64,000 nt of DNA, taken from assembly GCF_003651225.1 (NCBI RefSeq), contig NZ_RCDB01000004.1, positions 178,587 to 242,586 on the forward strand. Direction: 5' to 3'. The notes below the pieces were generated by a model. That model did no database searches. It had not been told where the DNA came from and saw only the letters and a list, made by a program, of their open reading frames with translations. Source of the DNA: Microbacterium telephonicum. Its GTDB lineage: Bacteria; Actinomycetota; Actinomycetes; Actinomycetales; Microbacteriaceae. Shown piece by piece: positions 24,093 through 32,762 of the stretch. Numbering within the stretch: position 1 is the first letter of the stretch; the number at the start of each line of letters is the position of its first letter. A program made the translations under genes and the position numbers.

Positions 24093-24977
24093 TCACGCGT
24101 CGAGCGGGGCGACGTCGACCTGCACGCGCAGCGTCGAGGTCTTCGCCTCGGTGAAGATGATGCCCTTCACCGGCGAGACGTCGCCGTAGTCGCGGCCCCA
24201 CGCGACCGTCACGTAACGGTCGTTCGCCCACTGGTCGTTCGTCGGGTCGATCGCGAGCCACTCGTCGGTGCCGGGCAGCCACACCGCGAGCCACGCGTGC
24301 GACGCGTCGGCGCCGAAGACGCGCTCCTTGCCGGGCGGGGGCTGCGTCGCGAGGTAGCCCGACACGTAGCGGGCGGCGACGCCGTGCGCGCGCAGGCAGG
24401 CGAGGGCGACGTGGGCGAAGTCCTGGCACACCCCGGCGCGCTTGCTCATCGCGTCGGCGACCGTCGAGGTCACCGTCGTCGCCGTGGAGTCGTAGTCGAA
24501 GTCGCGGTGGATGCGCTGCATGAGGTCGGTCGCGGCCTCGCCGATCGGCCGCCCGGGCGTCAGCGAGAGCGCGCCGTAGGCGGTCGCCGAGTCGACGTGG
24601 CGCACGCGCGGCGACTCGAGCGCGAACTCCGCCGCCCGCCAGGCGCCCGGCTGCGTCGGAGCGTGCAGCGGGCGGGCCAGCTCCCACGGCTGAGCGAGCG
24701 CGTCGGCGTCGTAGTCGGGCTCGGTGACGACGACGTCGCTCGTGCAGGCGATGGCGAGCTCGTCGTGCGGGGCGGTCACGTGGAAGTACGTCGCGGAGTT
24801 GCCGAAGTAGTCGGTGTCGGGGCTGAGATCGCCCGGATGCGGCGCCACGGTGACCTCGGAGGAACGCACCGTCTGCCACGGCAGGGCGCGCGGGATCAGA
24901 TGGAACTGCCCGACGGAGTCTTGCACCGGGTCGCTGTAGCTGTAGGCGGTGCGGTGCCACACGCGGTACTGCTTCAT
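24093..24977 (-). CDS. Transglutaminase-like cysteine protease family protein
   Basis: A 294-residue protein with an N-terminal beta-sandwich (YRVWHRTAYSYSDPV start, typical of the bacterial transglutaminase N-domain). The papain-like core has the triad Cys in GVCQDFAHVAL, His in SHAWLAVW and Asp in AIDPTNDQW. It is translationally coupled (ATGA) to the upstream ATP-grasp/alpha-E gene. This gene pairing is widespread; Iyer and co-workers proposed that it makes and processes an unidentified peptide. No signal peptide is visible, so it should be cytoplasmic. Confidence 0.9.
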   Translation of the reverse strand: MKQYRVWHRTAYSYSDPVQDSVGQFHLIPRALPWQTVRSSEVTVAPHPGDLSPDTDYFGNSATYFHVTAPHDELAIACTSDVVVTEPDYDADALAQPWELARPLHAPTQPGAWRAAEFALESPRVRHVDSATAYGALSLTPGRPIGEAATDLMQRIHRDFDYDSTATTVTSTVADAMSKRAGVCQDFAHVALACLRAHGVAARYVSGYLATQPPPGKERVFGADASHAWLAVWLPGTDEWLAIDPTNDQWANDRYVTVAWGRDYGDVSPVKGIIFTEAKTSTLRVQVDVAPLDA

Positions 24978-27481
24978 GCGCGGGCCTCCATCTCTTCGAT
25001 GAGCGCGAGCGACGACAGCGACACCGGCGGCGGGCCGACCTCGAAGTGCAGGTCGGCGATCGAATCGGCGAGCTGCTCGAGCCGCGCCAGCAGGTCGAGC
25101 AGGAACGGCTCCAGCGCCCGACGGCGGCCGCCCGTCGAGGCGCCGAGCGCGGCGACGTCGACCGCAGCGAGGTCGCGGATCAGATGCTCCAGCAGCCGCT
25201 CCGGACGCGACGATCCGGTCGAACTGGGCATCGCGGCGAGGTGCCCCTGCACGGCGGCGAGGCTGAACGCGATCGACCGAGGGTTGCCGTCGTCGAGCAG
25301 CAGCAGGTCGAGCATGCCCGGCACGCGCAGCGCCGCGCGGTAGCGGCGGCGGTAGGTGACGATGCTCTCCGACGCGATCAGCAGGCCTTCGAGCACCTCG
25401 CGCTCCTCGCGCGGATCACGCCGGTCGATGACGCCGGCGGCGAGCACCTCGCACACCTGGAGCGCGCGCTCCAGGGCGCGCCCGGCCTCCATCATGTGCC
25501 AGCCGGGGTCGCGCACCATGTTCGCCGAGACGCCGTACAGCGACAGCAGTGCCGACAGCATCCGTCCCGCCGACTCCTGCGAGCGGTGTGGATGCGGCGA
25601 CACCCGCAGCGCCCGCACCGCGCGTTCCACCTGCGAGAACACGCGCCACGTGTCGCCGGAGAGCTGGTCGCGCACGCCCGAGAGCGCGTCGCGGAGGTGC
25701 GCGATCGAGTGGGCCGCCGAGCCGGGGCGGTCGCCATCCAGCAGCAGTGAGCGGAACTCGGCTTCGGGATCGGCGGCGGCGCGACCGGCGAGGCGGGCGA
25801 TCACCTGCAGCAGCACGACGGCGTCGGCCGGGATGCCGGTCGTGTGCGTGCCGGGGCGGTCGATCTGCTGCTGCGCGGTGAGCACGAGACGCAGCAGGTC
25901 CTCGGCGCGCTCGGCGTAGCGTCCGCTCCAGAACAGGTCGGCCAGCGCGCGCGGCGCGAGTGAGGGGACCGTGCGGGAGGCGGGCAGCGGATCGAGCTCG
26001 GCCAGGCCCTGGTCGGGGTCGGCCTCGTCGGCCTTGAGCACCCAGACGTCCTTCGACACCGGCGGGGCGTCCGTGCTTTCTCGCATCGTGACGAGGCCGC
26101 CCACGAGGGGGCGGTAGACCGAGCCGTAGCGCAGCGTGAACCCGCGCAGCACGATCGGCAGGGCGCCCGCCCGCGTGCCGCCGCGCCACGACGGCGCCTG
26201 CGACAGCGGCAGCAGCTCCTGCCCCACGTAGCGGTGAGGTGCGGCGGCGATCAGGTCGGCGAGCTCCGCGGGGGTGCGGCCCGCGAGCGAGCTGCGGGGA
26301 CGGTCGATCGGACGCACGAACAGCGTCGGGTCTTCCGCGCGCAGGCGCGCCAGCACGCTCTCGCGCGCCCCGGCGTCGCCGCACCACCAGGTCGGCGTCG
26401 ACGGCAGGCGCAGCTGCTCGCCGAGCAGGTGCTCGCACGCGGCGGGGAGGTACGGCATGAGCGCCGGGTTCTCGAGCACGCCGGCGCCGAGCCCGTTCAC
26501 GAGGCGCACGTGACCGCGGCGCACCGCCTCGGCCAGGCCCGCGACACCCAGGCGTGAGTCGCCGCGCAGCTCCAGCGGGTCGCACCATTCGGCATCCACC
26601 CGTCGCACGATGACGTCGATGCGCTCGACGGGTGCCTTCGCCGGCCATCCCGCGGGCTTCATCCACACGAAGCCGTCGCGGACGACGAGGTCGCCGCCCT
26701 GCACGAGGGGAAAGCCGAGCGCGTTCGCGAGGAACGCCTGGTCGAACGCGGTCTCGGAGAGGGTGCCGGGGGAGAGGATGACGACGCGCGGGTCGGTGAC
26801 GCCCTCCGGCGCCGACGAGAGCAGGGCGGCGTGCACGGCCGAGAAGTAGGGCTCGACGCGGTGGAGGCTCCCCTCCTGGTACAGGTCGGGCAGCACCTGC
26901 GACATCACGCGGCGGTTCTCCATCGCGAAGCCGAGGCCCGACGGCGCCTGCACGCGATCGGCGAGTACGTGCCACTCGCCGTCGGCGTCGCGTCCCAGGT
27001 CGGCGGCGGAGAGGATCAGCGGATGCGGGTCGACCGCGCTCGCCCGCGCCAGCGGCCGGGCGAAACCGGAGTGGCCCGTCACGGCGGCCGCCGGGATGAT
27101 GCCCCGTTCGAGCAGCGTGCGCTCGCCGTACAGGTCGACGAGCACCGCGTTCAGCAGCTCGGCGCGCTGGGCGAGACCGACATCCAGCGTCGCCCACGCC
27201 GCGGCGTCGACGACGAACGGGAACGGGTCGAGCTGCCAGGGCTGCGCGCCCGCCTCGGGTCGTGCATACGAGACGCCGTCGTCGGCGAGGAAGCGGGTGA
27301 TCTCGCCCTCGATGCGCTGCAGCGTCGACGGGGTGAGCTCGAGGGCGGGGGCGGCCAAAGCCTTCCACCCGGCGCGCAGCGACCCGTCGGCGTCGACGAC
27401 CTCGTCGTAGCGCGCCGTGTCGGCCGAGAACGGCAGGGTCGGCTGGGCCACCGTCGCGGCGTAGTCGCGCAGCACACTCAC
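24974..27481 (-). CDS. Circularly permuted ATP-grasp / alpha-E fusion protein
   Basis: An 835-residue protein. Residues from about 30 to 480 match the circularly permuted ATP-grasp type 2 family (DUF404/407), with NPALMPYLP, a LRGDSRLGVAGLAEA segment and the late VLRGFTLRYGS. From about 520 the alpha-E helical domain (DUF403) begins at ALADLFWSGRYAERAEDLLRLV. In many bacteria these are separate adjacent genes; here they are fused. I take GTG at 27481 (MSVLRDYAATVAQ) as the start, since the open frame upstream is the complement of the acetyltransferase gene. Predicted activity is ATP-dependent amide-bond formation; the product is unknown. Confidence 0.87.
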   Translation of the reverse strand: MSVLRDYAATVAQPTLPFSADTARYDEVVDADGSLRAGWKALAAPALELTPSTLQRIEGEITRFLADDGVSYARPEAGAQPWQLDPFPFVVDAAAWATLDVGLAQRAELLNAVLVDLYGERTLLERGIIPAAAVTGHSGFARPLARASAVDPHPLILSAADLGRDADGEWHVLADRVQAPSGLGFAMENRRVMSQVLPDLYQEGSLHRVEPYFSAVHAALLSSAPEGVTDPRVVILSPGTLSETAFDQAFLANALGFPLVQGGDLVVRDGFVWMKPAGWPAKAPVERIDVIVRRVDAEWCDPLELRGDSRLGVAGLAEAVRRGHVRLVNGLGAGVLENPALMPYLPAACEHLLGEQLRLPSTPTWWCGDAGARESVLARLRAEDPTLFVRPIDRPRSSLAGRTPAELADLIAAAPHRYVGQELLPLSQAPSWRGGTRAGALPIVLRGFTLRYGSVYRPLVGGLVTMRESTDAPPVSKDVWVLKADEADPDQGLAELDPLPASRTVPSLAPRALADLFWSGRYAERAEDLLRLVLTAQQQIDRPGTHTTGIPADAVVLLQVIARLAGRAAADPEAEFRSLLLDGDRPGSAAHSIAHLRDALSGVRDQLSGDTWRVFSQVERAVRALRVSPHPHRSQESAGRMLSALLSLYGVSANMVRDPGWHMMEAGRALERALQVCEVLAAGVIDRRDPREEREVLEGLLIASESIVTYRRRYRAALRVPGMLDLLLLDDGNPRSIAFSLAAVQGHLAAMPSSTGSSRPERLLEHLIRDLAAVDVAALGASTGGRRRALEPFLLDLLARLEQLADSIADLHFEVGPPPVSLSSLALIEEMEARA

Positions 27482-27620
27482 GCTCGGGCCGCCTTCGGGA
27501 TCAGGACTGTGGGTCGTGCTCCGCAAGACTATCGGCGCCGCGGGAGGGTGCGTGCGCGGCGGGCGCGGTGCCGCATCGCCGGGCGGGAGGGTGCCGCATC
27601 CGCGCATTAGTGTGGTGCGG

Positions 27621-28121
27621 GTGAGCACGTTCGTCGTCCGCCCCGCGCGCACCTCTGACGTGCCGGCGATCCTGGCGCTGCTCGACCCGTGGGTGCAGCG
27701 GCGCATCCTGCTCGGCAAGGAGCGGGTGACCCTGTACGAATCGGTGCAGGAGTTCGTCGTCGCCGAGGCGGGCGAGCAGATCGTCGGATGCGGCGCGCTG
27801 CACGTCATGTGGGAGGACCTCGGCGAGATCCGCACGCTCATCGTCGACGACCGGTGGCTGCAGCACGGTGTCGGCGGGCGCATCGTCGCCGGACTCGAGC
27901 AGCGGGCGCGCGATCTCGGACTCAGCCGGCTGTTCTGCCTCACGTTCGAGGTCGAATTCTTCGGCCGTCGCGGCTTCGAGCCGATCGGCGAGCAGGTCGT
28001 CGACGCCGACGTGTACTCGCAGCTGCTGCGCAGCCCCGACGAGGGTGTGGCCGAGTTCCTCGACCTCGCCCACGTCAAGCCGAACACTCTCGGCAACACC
28101 CGCATGCTCAAGCGGCTCTGA
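27621..28121 (+). CDS. argA: Amino-acid N-acetyltransferase (N-acetylglutamate synthase)
   Basis: Stand-alone GNAT-type N-acetylglutamate synthase of 166 residues, the first enzyme of arginine synthesis in actinobacteria. WEDLGEIRTLIVDDRW, the acetyl-CoA loop HGVGGRIV and the diagnostic LFCLTFEVEFFGRRGFEPI all match the short ArgA type (such as Rv2747). The GTG at 27621 follows CATTAGTGT closely and may be leaderless; GTG at 27615 is an alternative. It is divergent from the ATP-grasp gene and precedes a membrane-anchored protein gene. Confidence 0.87.
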   Translation: MSTFVVRPARTSDVPAILALLDPWVQRRILLGKERVTLYESVQEFVVAEAGEQIVGCGALHVMWEDLGEIRTLIVDDRWLQHGVGGRIVAGLEQRARDLGLSRLFCLTFEVEFFGRRGFEPIGEQVVDADVYSQLLRSPDEGVAEFLDLAHVKPNTLGNTRMLKRL

Positions 28122-28147
28122 GAGCGGCTCGCCCGTAGCCTGGAAGG

Positions 28148-28843
28148 GTGAGCACCGCACCCCGCCGGCCGTCGCCCGCCGTGTACCGCCGGCGGCGCCT
28201 CGCGGTGCTGCTCGCCGTGCTGCTCGTCGTGGGCGGCGGCGTCGCGCTCGCCGTCTGGCAGCCGTGGAACGGCGTCGGGGCCGCGGCGCCACGGACGACC
28301 ACATCCGCGTCCGGCTCCGGCGTGCCGACGAGCCCGGCCGCATCCACGCCCTCGGCGAGCCCGTCGGCGACGGCGGATGCCGCCCCGACCGACCCCGCCG
28401 AGACCCCGGCGCCCGCGGAGCCTACGGAGCCGGAGGCGGCCGAGATCACGCAGTGCGAGACCCGCTCCCTCGCCGTGACGGCGGTCACCGACAAGGAGTC
28501 GTACGGCTCGGGCGAGCTGCCGCAGCTGTCGATCACCCTCGCCAACACCGGAGCCGACCCGTGCCTCATCGACGTCGGCACCGCGACGCAGAGCTTCACG
28601 ATCACGAGCGGCAGCGACACCTGGTGGCGTTCGACGGACTGCCAGTCCGAGTCGGGCAACCAGGTCGTGCAGCTCGCGGCGGGGCAGACGGTCTCCAGCG
28701 CCGCGCCGCTGTCGTGGGACCGCACGCGGTCGTCGGTCGACACGTGCGGCGGCAACCGCCCCGGTGCGCTGCCGGGCTACTACAACCTCACGGTGACGAT
28801 CGGCGGAGTGCTGTCGCAGCCGGTGCAGTTCCGTCTACGCTGA
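28148..28843 (+). CDS. Membrane-anchored extracytoplasmic protein of unknown function
   Basis: I do not recognise this 231-residue protein. It has a basic N-terminus (RRRRLA), one membrane segment at about residues 18-37, a Ser/Thr/Pro/Ala linker to about residue 95, and a compact C-terminal beta-rich domain. The domain has four cysteines (QCE, PCL, DCQ, TCG) that could form two disulphides outside the cell. The GTG start has GGAAGG just ahead. The C-terminal layout suggests an Ig-like fold. A short stem-loop at 28914-28931 may end its transcript. Confidence 0.75.
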   Translation: MSTAPRRPSPAVYRRRRLAVLLAVLLVVGGGVALAVWQPWNGVGAAAPRTTTSASGSGVPTSPAASTPSASPSATADAAPTDPAETPAPAEPTEPEAAEITQCETRSLAVTAVTDKESYGSGELPQLSITLANTGADPCLIDVGTATQSFTITSGSDTWWRSTDCQSESGNQVVQLAAGQTVSSAAPLSWDRTRSSVDTCGGNRPGALPGYYNLTVTIGGVLSQPVQFRLR

Positions 28844-28913
28844 CGTCATCCACAGGTTCTCGGGCGGTTTTCGCCTGGAAAGCGGCGAATTCCTGAGAAC
28901 ATTCTCATGCATT

Positions 28914-28931
28914 GTCCCCCTTTTGGGGGAC
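28914..28931. terminator. GTCCCCC-TTTT-GGGGGAC stem-loop
   Basis: Perfect 7-bp stem with a TTTT loop, 70 nt after the stop of the upstream gene and just ahead of the candidate small-RNA promoter. Confidence 0.5.
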
Positions 28932-28962
28932 CCGCGCGCAAGGGTGGCCGGTTACGCTGGAC

Positions 28963-29110
28963 TCAGCTCCCGCCACTGGTGAGTCCCCATTGTCCCCAGC
29001 GATGGATCGTCGTCTTCCCCAGAGACACGATGCAGGATCCTCACCGCGGTGAGCAGGGCCCTCTCGAATTTCCCAGTCCCCAATGGGGAGATCGAGAGGG
29101 CCCCTTCCTT
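28963..29110 (+). ncRNA. Candidate C-rich small RNA
   Basis: The 336-bp gap between two genes has no convincing ORF of its own. TACGCT at 28953-28958 fits an actinobacterial -10, and the segment ends in a strong terminator with a T-rich tail. Four TCCCCA blocks (28984, 28993, 29016, 29077) could pair with GGGGA Shine-Dalgarno sites, a known mode of action of C-rich bacterial small RNAs. The transcript start near 28963 is estimated. Confidence 0.4.
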
Positions 29111-29112
29111 TT
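29056..29112 (+). terminator. Branched intrinsic terminator
   Basis: A 12-bp stem GGGCCCTCTCGA / TCGAGAGGGCCC (29056-29067, 29092-29103) encloses a smaller TCCCC-AAT-GGGGA hairpin and is followed by CTTCCTTTTCCC. It is the most T-rich terminator in the window. Confidence 0.75.
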
Positions 29113-29179
29113 CCCTCCTGGTTCGTTGCACGGGCCATGGGCGAGGGGTCCGTCATCCGCACCCGCGTACGCTGGACGG

Positions 29180-29593
29180 ATGGCCGGGAAGAAGCGCGCG
29201 AAAGCGGCGAAGGGCGAGCCCCTCGAGTTCTCCAACTCGCAGCTCGCGGATGCACTGCAGACCCAGGACATGGCGGCCCTCGCGTTCGCGCTGCGCCACG
29301 GACCGACAGTCGTCCCGCTGATGAAGCCCGGCCAGCGCGACAACCCGCTCGACAGCGGCGAGGTGTGGACGTTCCGCGACCCGAACACGGGCCAGGTCGC
29401 GCTGCTGCTGTTCAGCGACGCGAAGAACAAGCCCGCGACGCTTCCGCCCGCGGTCGCGCTGCAGTCGCCGGGGTGGCTGAAGGCGTTCCTCAACGTGCAC
29501 GCCGACGAGATCACGACGGTGTTCTTCGACATCGCGGGCCCGCATCCGATGCAGGCCGCCCCCGCCGACCTGCTCGCCGCCCTCGAGGTCTGA
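29180..29593 (+). CDS. SseB-like domain protein
   Basis: A 137-residue cytoplasmic protein that resembles SseB-family domains: an acidic-helix start, TVVPLMKPGQRD, a strand VALLLFSDAKNKPA, and a final FFDIAGPHPMQAAPADLLAAL. The function of this family in actinobacteria is unclear. The ATG at 29180 begins 9 nt after a TACGCT hexamer (29169-29174), so the mRNA may be nearly leaderless. An upstream-extended frame (to 28907) crosses the small-RNA terminator and is rejected. An array of inverted repeats begins 18 nt after the stop. Confidence 0.65.
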   Translation: MAGKKRAKAAKGEPLEFSNSQLADALQTQDMAALAFALRHGPTVVPLMKPGQRDNPLDSGEVWTFRDPNTGQVALLLFSDAKNKPATLPPAVALQSPGWLKAFLNVHADEITTVFFDIAGPHPMQAAPADLLAALEV

Positions 29594-29610
29594 CCGCCGC
29601 CCTTCGCTCC

Positions 29611-29916
29611 GCAGTCAGAAGAGGCGGGCGGATGCCGGTGCAGGCCGCCGCTCGTGACTGGTGAGCGCGCGCGCGCCGCGCTCAGCAGTCAGAAATGCTG
29701 GGTGGATGCGGCTGTGGGTCGCCGTTCGTGACTGGTGAGGGCGGCGGATGCTGCGCGCTGCGTGTGCGCCGGTAGGGCGAGGCTTCAGCAGTCAGAAGTG
29801 GTGGGTGGTTGTCGCCGTAGGTCGCCGTTCGTGACTGGTGAGGTCACGCACCGTGCGCTCGGCAGTCAGAACCGGTGGGTGCCCGCCGCCGGGGGGCGCC
29901 GTTTGTGCTGGCGAGC
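29611..29916. repeat. Four tandem palindromic units
   Basis: Units begin with GCAGTCAGAA at 29611, 29685, 29788 and 29862 and end with CGTGACTGGTGAG (the last is decayed to TGTGCTGGCGAG). Within each unit CAGTCA and TGACTG face each other about 37-38 nt apart, so each can fold as a hairpin. Spacing is 74, 103 and 74 bp. The array fills the gap between the convergent SseB-like and radA genes; I see no gene in it. Confidence 0.8.
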
Positions 29917-29950
29917 GGAGCGGGTGGGCGCGCGGCGCACAACCGGCGCG

Positions 29951-31309
29951 TCAGAAGTCGGGGCGGTCGCGGCGGTCGGCGGGGTGCAGGCGGGCGAGGT
30001 CGGAGAGCGCGGACTGCACCGTGTTCGAGGACCGGTCGAGCACGGCGCGGTAGCCGAGGCGCGTCGCCTCGGAGCGGCGCTGATCGTGCTGGGTGACCGC
30101 GCGGATCTCGCCGGCGAGGCTGAGCTCGCCGACGGCCGCGACGCCGGTCGGGTTGCGCCGACCGGTGACGGCGCTCGCGACGGCGAGGGCGATCGCGAGG
30201 TCGGCCGCGGGCTCGACGAGCCGCACGCCGCCGACGGTCGAGACGTACACGTCCTGGTCGGACAGCTTGAGCCCGGCGCGCTTCTCGAGCACCGCGAGCA
30301 CCATGGCCACGCGGGCGGCATCCACCCCGCTGACGATGCGGCGCGGATTGCCGCCGCCGGCGGGGAGCGTGAGCGCCTGCACCTCGACGGGGAGGGCGCG
30401 GCGCCCCTCGAGGGCGATCGTGACGCACGTGCCGGGTTCGCTCGAGCCGTGCCCGAGGAACAGGGCGCTCGGATCGGGGACCTCGGCGATGCCGTCGCCG
30501 GTCATGTCGAAGCAGCCGACCTCGTCGGTCGCGCCGAAGCGGTTCTTGAGCGCCCGCACGAAGCGCAGCGACGTCTGCCGGTCGCCTTCGAACTGGCACA
30601 CGACGTCGACGAGGTGCTCGAGGATGCGGGGACCGGCGATCGAGCCGTCTTTCGTCACGTGTCCCACGATGATCACCGGCAGGTCGCGCTCCTTGGCGAC
30701 GCGGATGAGGGTGGATGCCACTTCCCGCACCTGGCTGGGATGCCCGGCGACGCCGTCGCTCAGGGAAGACGACACCGTCTGCACCGAGTCGACGATGAGC
30801 AGTTCGGGTTGCACCTGGTCGATGTGTCCGAGGATCGTGGCGAGGTCGGTCTCGGCGGCGAGGTAGAGCTCGTCGTGCAGCGCTCCGGTGCGCTCGGCGC
30901 GCAGCCGCACCTGGCCGAGGGACTCCTCCGCGCTCGCGTACAGCACGCGGCGACCGGCCCGGGCGCTCTGCGCGGCGACCTCGAGGAGGAGCGTCGACTT
31001 GCCGACGCCGGGCTCGCCCGACAGCAGGATCGCCGCGCCGGGCACGACGCCGCCGCCGAGCACCCGGTCGAACTCGCCGATGCCGCTCGTGCGCCGCGGC
31101 GCCTCGCTCGTGTCGATCTGCGTGATCGGCCGGGCCGCGCGCAGCGGCGTGGATGCCGTCACCGTGTGCACGATGCCGGTCGCCGTGGCAGCCTCCACGA
31201 CGGTGCCCCACTGCTGGCATTCACCGCAGCGGCCCACCCACTTGGCGGAGGTCCACCCGCATTCGGTGCAGCGGAAGGCGCTCGTGGTGGCGGGGCGTCG
31301 GGTGGCCAT
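29951..31309 (-). CDS. radA: DNA repair protein RadA
   Basis: A 452-residue RecA-like helicase-associated protein that helps process recombination intermediates. It has an N-terminal zinc finger (C14, C17, C28, C31 in CTECGW and CGECQQW), Walker A GEPGVGKSTLL, the RadA-specific KNRFG motif and a C-terminal Lon-like domain (GGVRLVEPAADLAIALA). Length is typical. It is convergent with the SseB-like gene across the palindromic array and lies downstream of ldh on the same strand after an 87-bp gap with a stem-loop. Confidence 0.97.
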   Translation of the reverse strand: MATRRPATTSAFRCTECGWTSAKWVGRCGECQQWGTVVEAATATGIVHTVTASTPLRAARPITQIDTSEAPRRTSGIGEFDRVLGGGVVPGAAILLSGEPGVGKSTLLLEVAAQSARAGRRVLYASAEESLGQVRLRAERTGALHDELYLAAETDLATILGHIDQVQPELLIVDSVQTVSSSLSDGVAGHPSQVREVASTLIRVAKERDLPVIIVGHVTKDGSIAGPRILEHLVDVVCQFEGDRQTSLRFVRALKNRFGATDEVGCFDMTGDGIAEVPDPSALFLGHGSSEPGTCVTIALEGRRALPVEVQALTLPAGGGNPRRIVSGVDAARVAMVLAVLEKRAGLKLSDQDVYVSTVGGVRLVEPAADLAIALAVASAVTGRRNPTGVAAVGELSLAGEIRAVTQHDQRRSEATRLGYRAVLDRSSNTVQSALSDLARLHPADRRDRPDF

Positions 31310-31349
31310 CCTGCAAGGCTAGCCGCGGCATCCGACACCCGGACACGAC

Positions 31350-31381
31350 GATGCCGCGACGGTGGAGACCGCCGCGGCATC
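31350..31381 (-). terminator. Stem-loop between ldh and radA
   Basis: GATGCCGCG (31350-31358) pairs with CGCGGCATC (31373-31381), a 9-bp stem 15 nt after the ldh stop. No T-tract is present. Confidence 0.5.
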
Positions 31382-31396
31382 GGTACGTGCGTGGAC

Positions 31397-32350
31397 TCAG
31401 CGCAGCGAGACGGCGACCTCGCGCAGCGCGTCGGCCGAGCGGCGGAACAGGCCCAGCTCGTTTGCCGAGAACGTCGTCTCGCGGATCGGGGCGGCACCCT
31501 TCGCGTTGACGATCGACGGCACCGAGAGGGCGACGCCGCTCACGCCGTGGAAGTCGTCGAGCACGGTCGAGACCGGCAGCACGGCGTTCTGGTCGCCGAG
31601 CACCGCCTCGACGATGCGCGCGCTGGACAGGCCGATCGCGTAGTTGGTCGCGCCCTTGCCCTGGATGACCTTGTAGGCGGCGTCGCGCACGTCGACGGCG
31701 ATCTGGTCGAGCTCGTCGACGGTGAACTTCGGCTGGCCGTCGAGGGGCTGCCAGTCGAGGATCGGCACGGTGCCGATCGTCGCGTGCGACCACAGCGGGA
31801 ATTCGGTGTCGCCGTGCTCGCCGACGATGTAGGCGTGCACGCTCGCGACCGAGACGCCGGCGCGCTGGGCGATCTTCACGCGCAGACGCGACGTGTCGAG
31901 CACGGTGCCGGAGGCGAAGATGCGCTCGACGGGCAGGTCGGTGGCCTCCTGCGCGAGCACGGTGAGCACGTCGCAGGGGTTCGTGACGATGACGAAAACC
32001 GCGTCGGGGGCGACGTCGAGCAGCCGCGGCATCATCGTCTTCAGGATGTTGGCGTTGACGCCGGCGAGCTCGGTGCGCGTCTGGCCGGGCTTCTGCTTGG
32101 CGCCGGCGGTGATGACGATGACGTGCGAGCCGGCGGCCACCGATATGTCGGAGCCGCCGGTGATGTCGCTCGACCCGGTGAACTGGGCGCCGTGGGAGAG
32201 GTCGAGCACCTCGGCCTCGGTCTTCTCGGTCGCGATGTCGTACAGCGCCACGTGGCGCGCCGACCCGCGGATGAGGGAGGCGTAGGCGACGGAGGATCCG
32301 ACCGCACCCGCGCCGACGACAGTGAGTTTCGAGTTCTCGATCACGCTCAT
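31397..32350 (-). CDS. ldh: L-lactate dehydrogenase
   Basis: NAD-dependent lactate dehydrogenase of 317 residues that interconverts pyruvate and lactate. VVGAGAVGSSVA is the nucleotide-binding loop, NPCDVLTV and ASGTVLDTSRLR follow, and the proton-relay His lies in GEHGDTEFPLWS. In this family the GEHGDTE...SH pattern distinguishes lactate from malate dehydrogenases. The ATG at 32350 gives the family length; the longer open frame is discarded. The Shine-Dalgarno site is weak. A degraded DUF899-like fragment sits immediately upstream on the other strand. Confidence 0.94.
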   Translation of the reverse strand: MSVIENSKLTVVGAGAVGSSVAYASLIRGSARHVALYDIATEKTEAEVLDLSHGAQFTGSSDITGGSDISVAAGSHVIVITAGAKQKPGQTRTELAGVNANILKTMMPRLLDVAPDAVFVIVTNPCDVLTVLAQEATDLPVERIFASGTVLDTSRLRVKIAQRAGVSVASVHAYIVGEHGDTEFPLWSHATIGTVPILDWQPLDGQPKFTVDELDQIAVDVRDAAYKVIQGKGATNYAIGLSSARIVEAVLGDQNAVLPVSTVLDDFHGVSGVALSVPSIVNAKGAAPIRETTFSANELGLFRRSADALREVAVSLR

Positions 32351-32393
32351 GGGCTCAGTCTGGCAGGACGGATGCCGCACCGGCCACCGTCGG

Positions 32394-32762
32394 ATGGCCA
32401 GGGGTCTTGCCGGGGGCGCGGCAGCGGCGCACGATGGGCGGACCGGGTGGACGTCGCAGTTCACGCGGCTCGACTTCCTCGACCAATACGACGCCCGGTT
32501 CGTGATCGTGACGCACGGCTCGATCGAGGACGCCCTGGCCTACAAGGAGCGGGTCGGCAACCGGATGGAGTGGCACTCGACGGCGCACAGTCCGTTCGGC
32601 GCCGACATGGGCGCGCCGCCGGATGCCGGTTTCGACGTGCTGCCCTACGGCCGGCAGGAGGAGTGGCAGGACGTGCCGGACGGGTGGCCGCAGCACGGCA
32701 CCTACGACGTGGGCCGCAGTTCGAAGCAGATCGGCGCGCTCTACGGCGCCGCGTCGGGCTGA
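32394..32762 (+). pseudogene. 5'-truncated DUF899-like (thioredoxin-fold) fragment
   Basis: About 122 codons. From GWTSQFTRLDFLDQY onward it resembles the C-terminal half of DUF899 proteins (FVIVTHGSIEDALAYKERVG, then EWHSTAHSPFGADMG). The N-terminal half with the usual CPGCS-type segment is missing: the frame upstream is low-complexity and runs into the complement of ldh. No ribosome-binding site is seen at the available ATGs (32349, 32394). The 3' end overlaps the MFS gene by 22 nt. I judge it a remnant; a short functional protein is not excluded. Confidence 0.5.

Noticed and set aside
28910..29110. 6C RNA family member
   Set aside because: The C-runs are four or five long and the two-hairpin layout does not match; only a loose functional analogy remains.
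28907..29179. N-terminal extension of the SseB-like protein
   Set aside because: It would run through the small-RNA promoter and terminator; the ATG at 29180 with a close -10 is better.
29611..29916. CRISPR-like look of the regularly spaced units
   Set aside because: Units are imperfect, longer than CRISPR repeats, with no distinct unique spacers and no cas genes.
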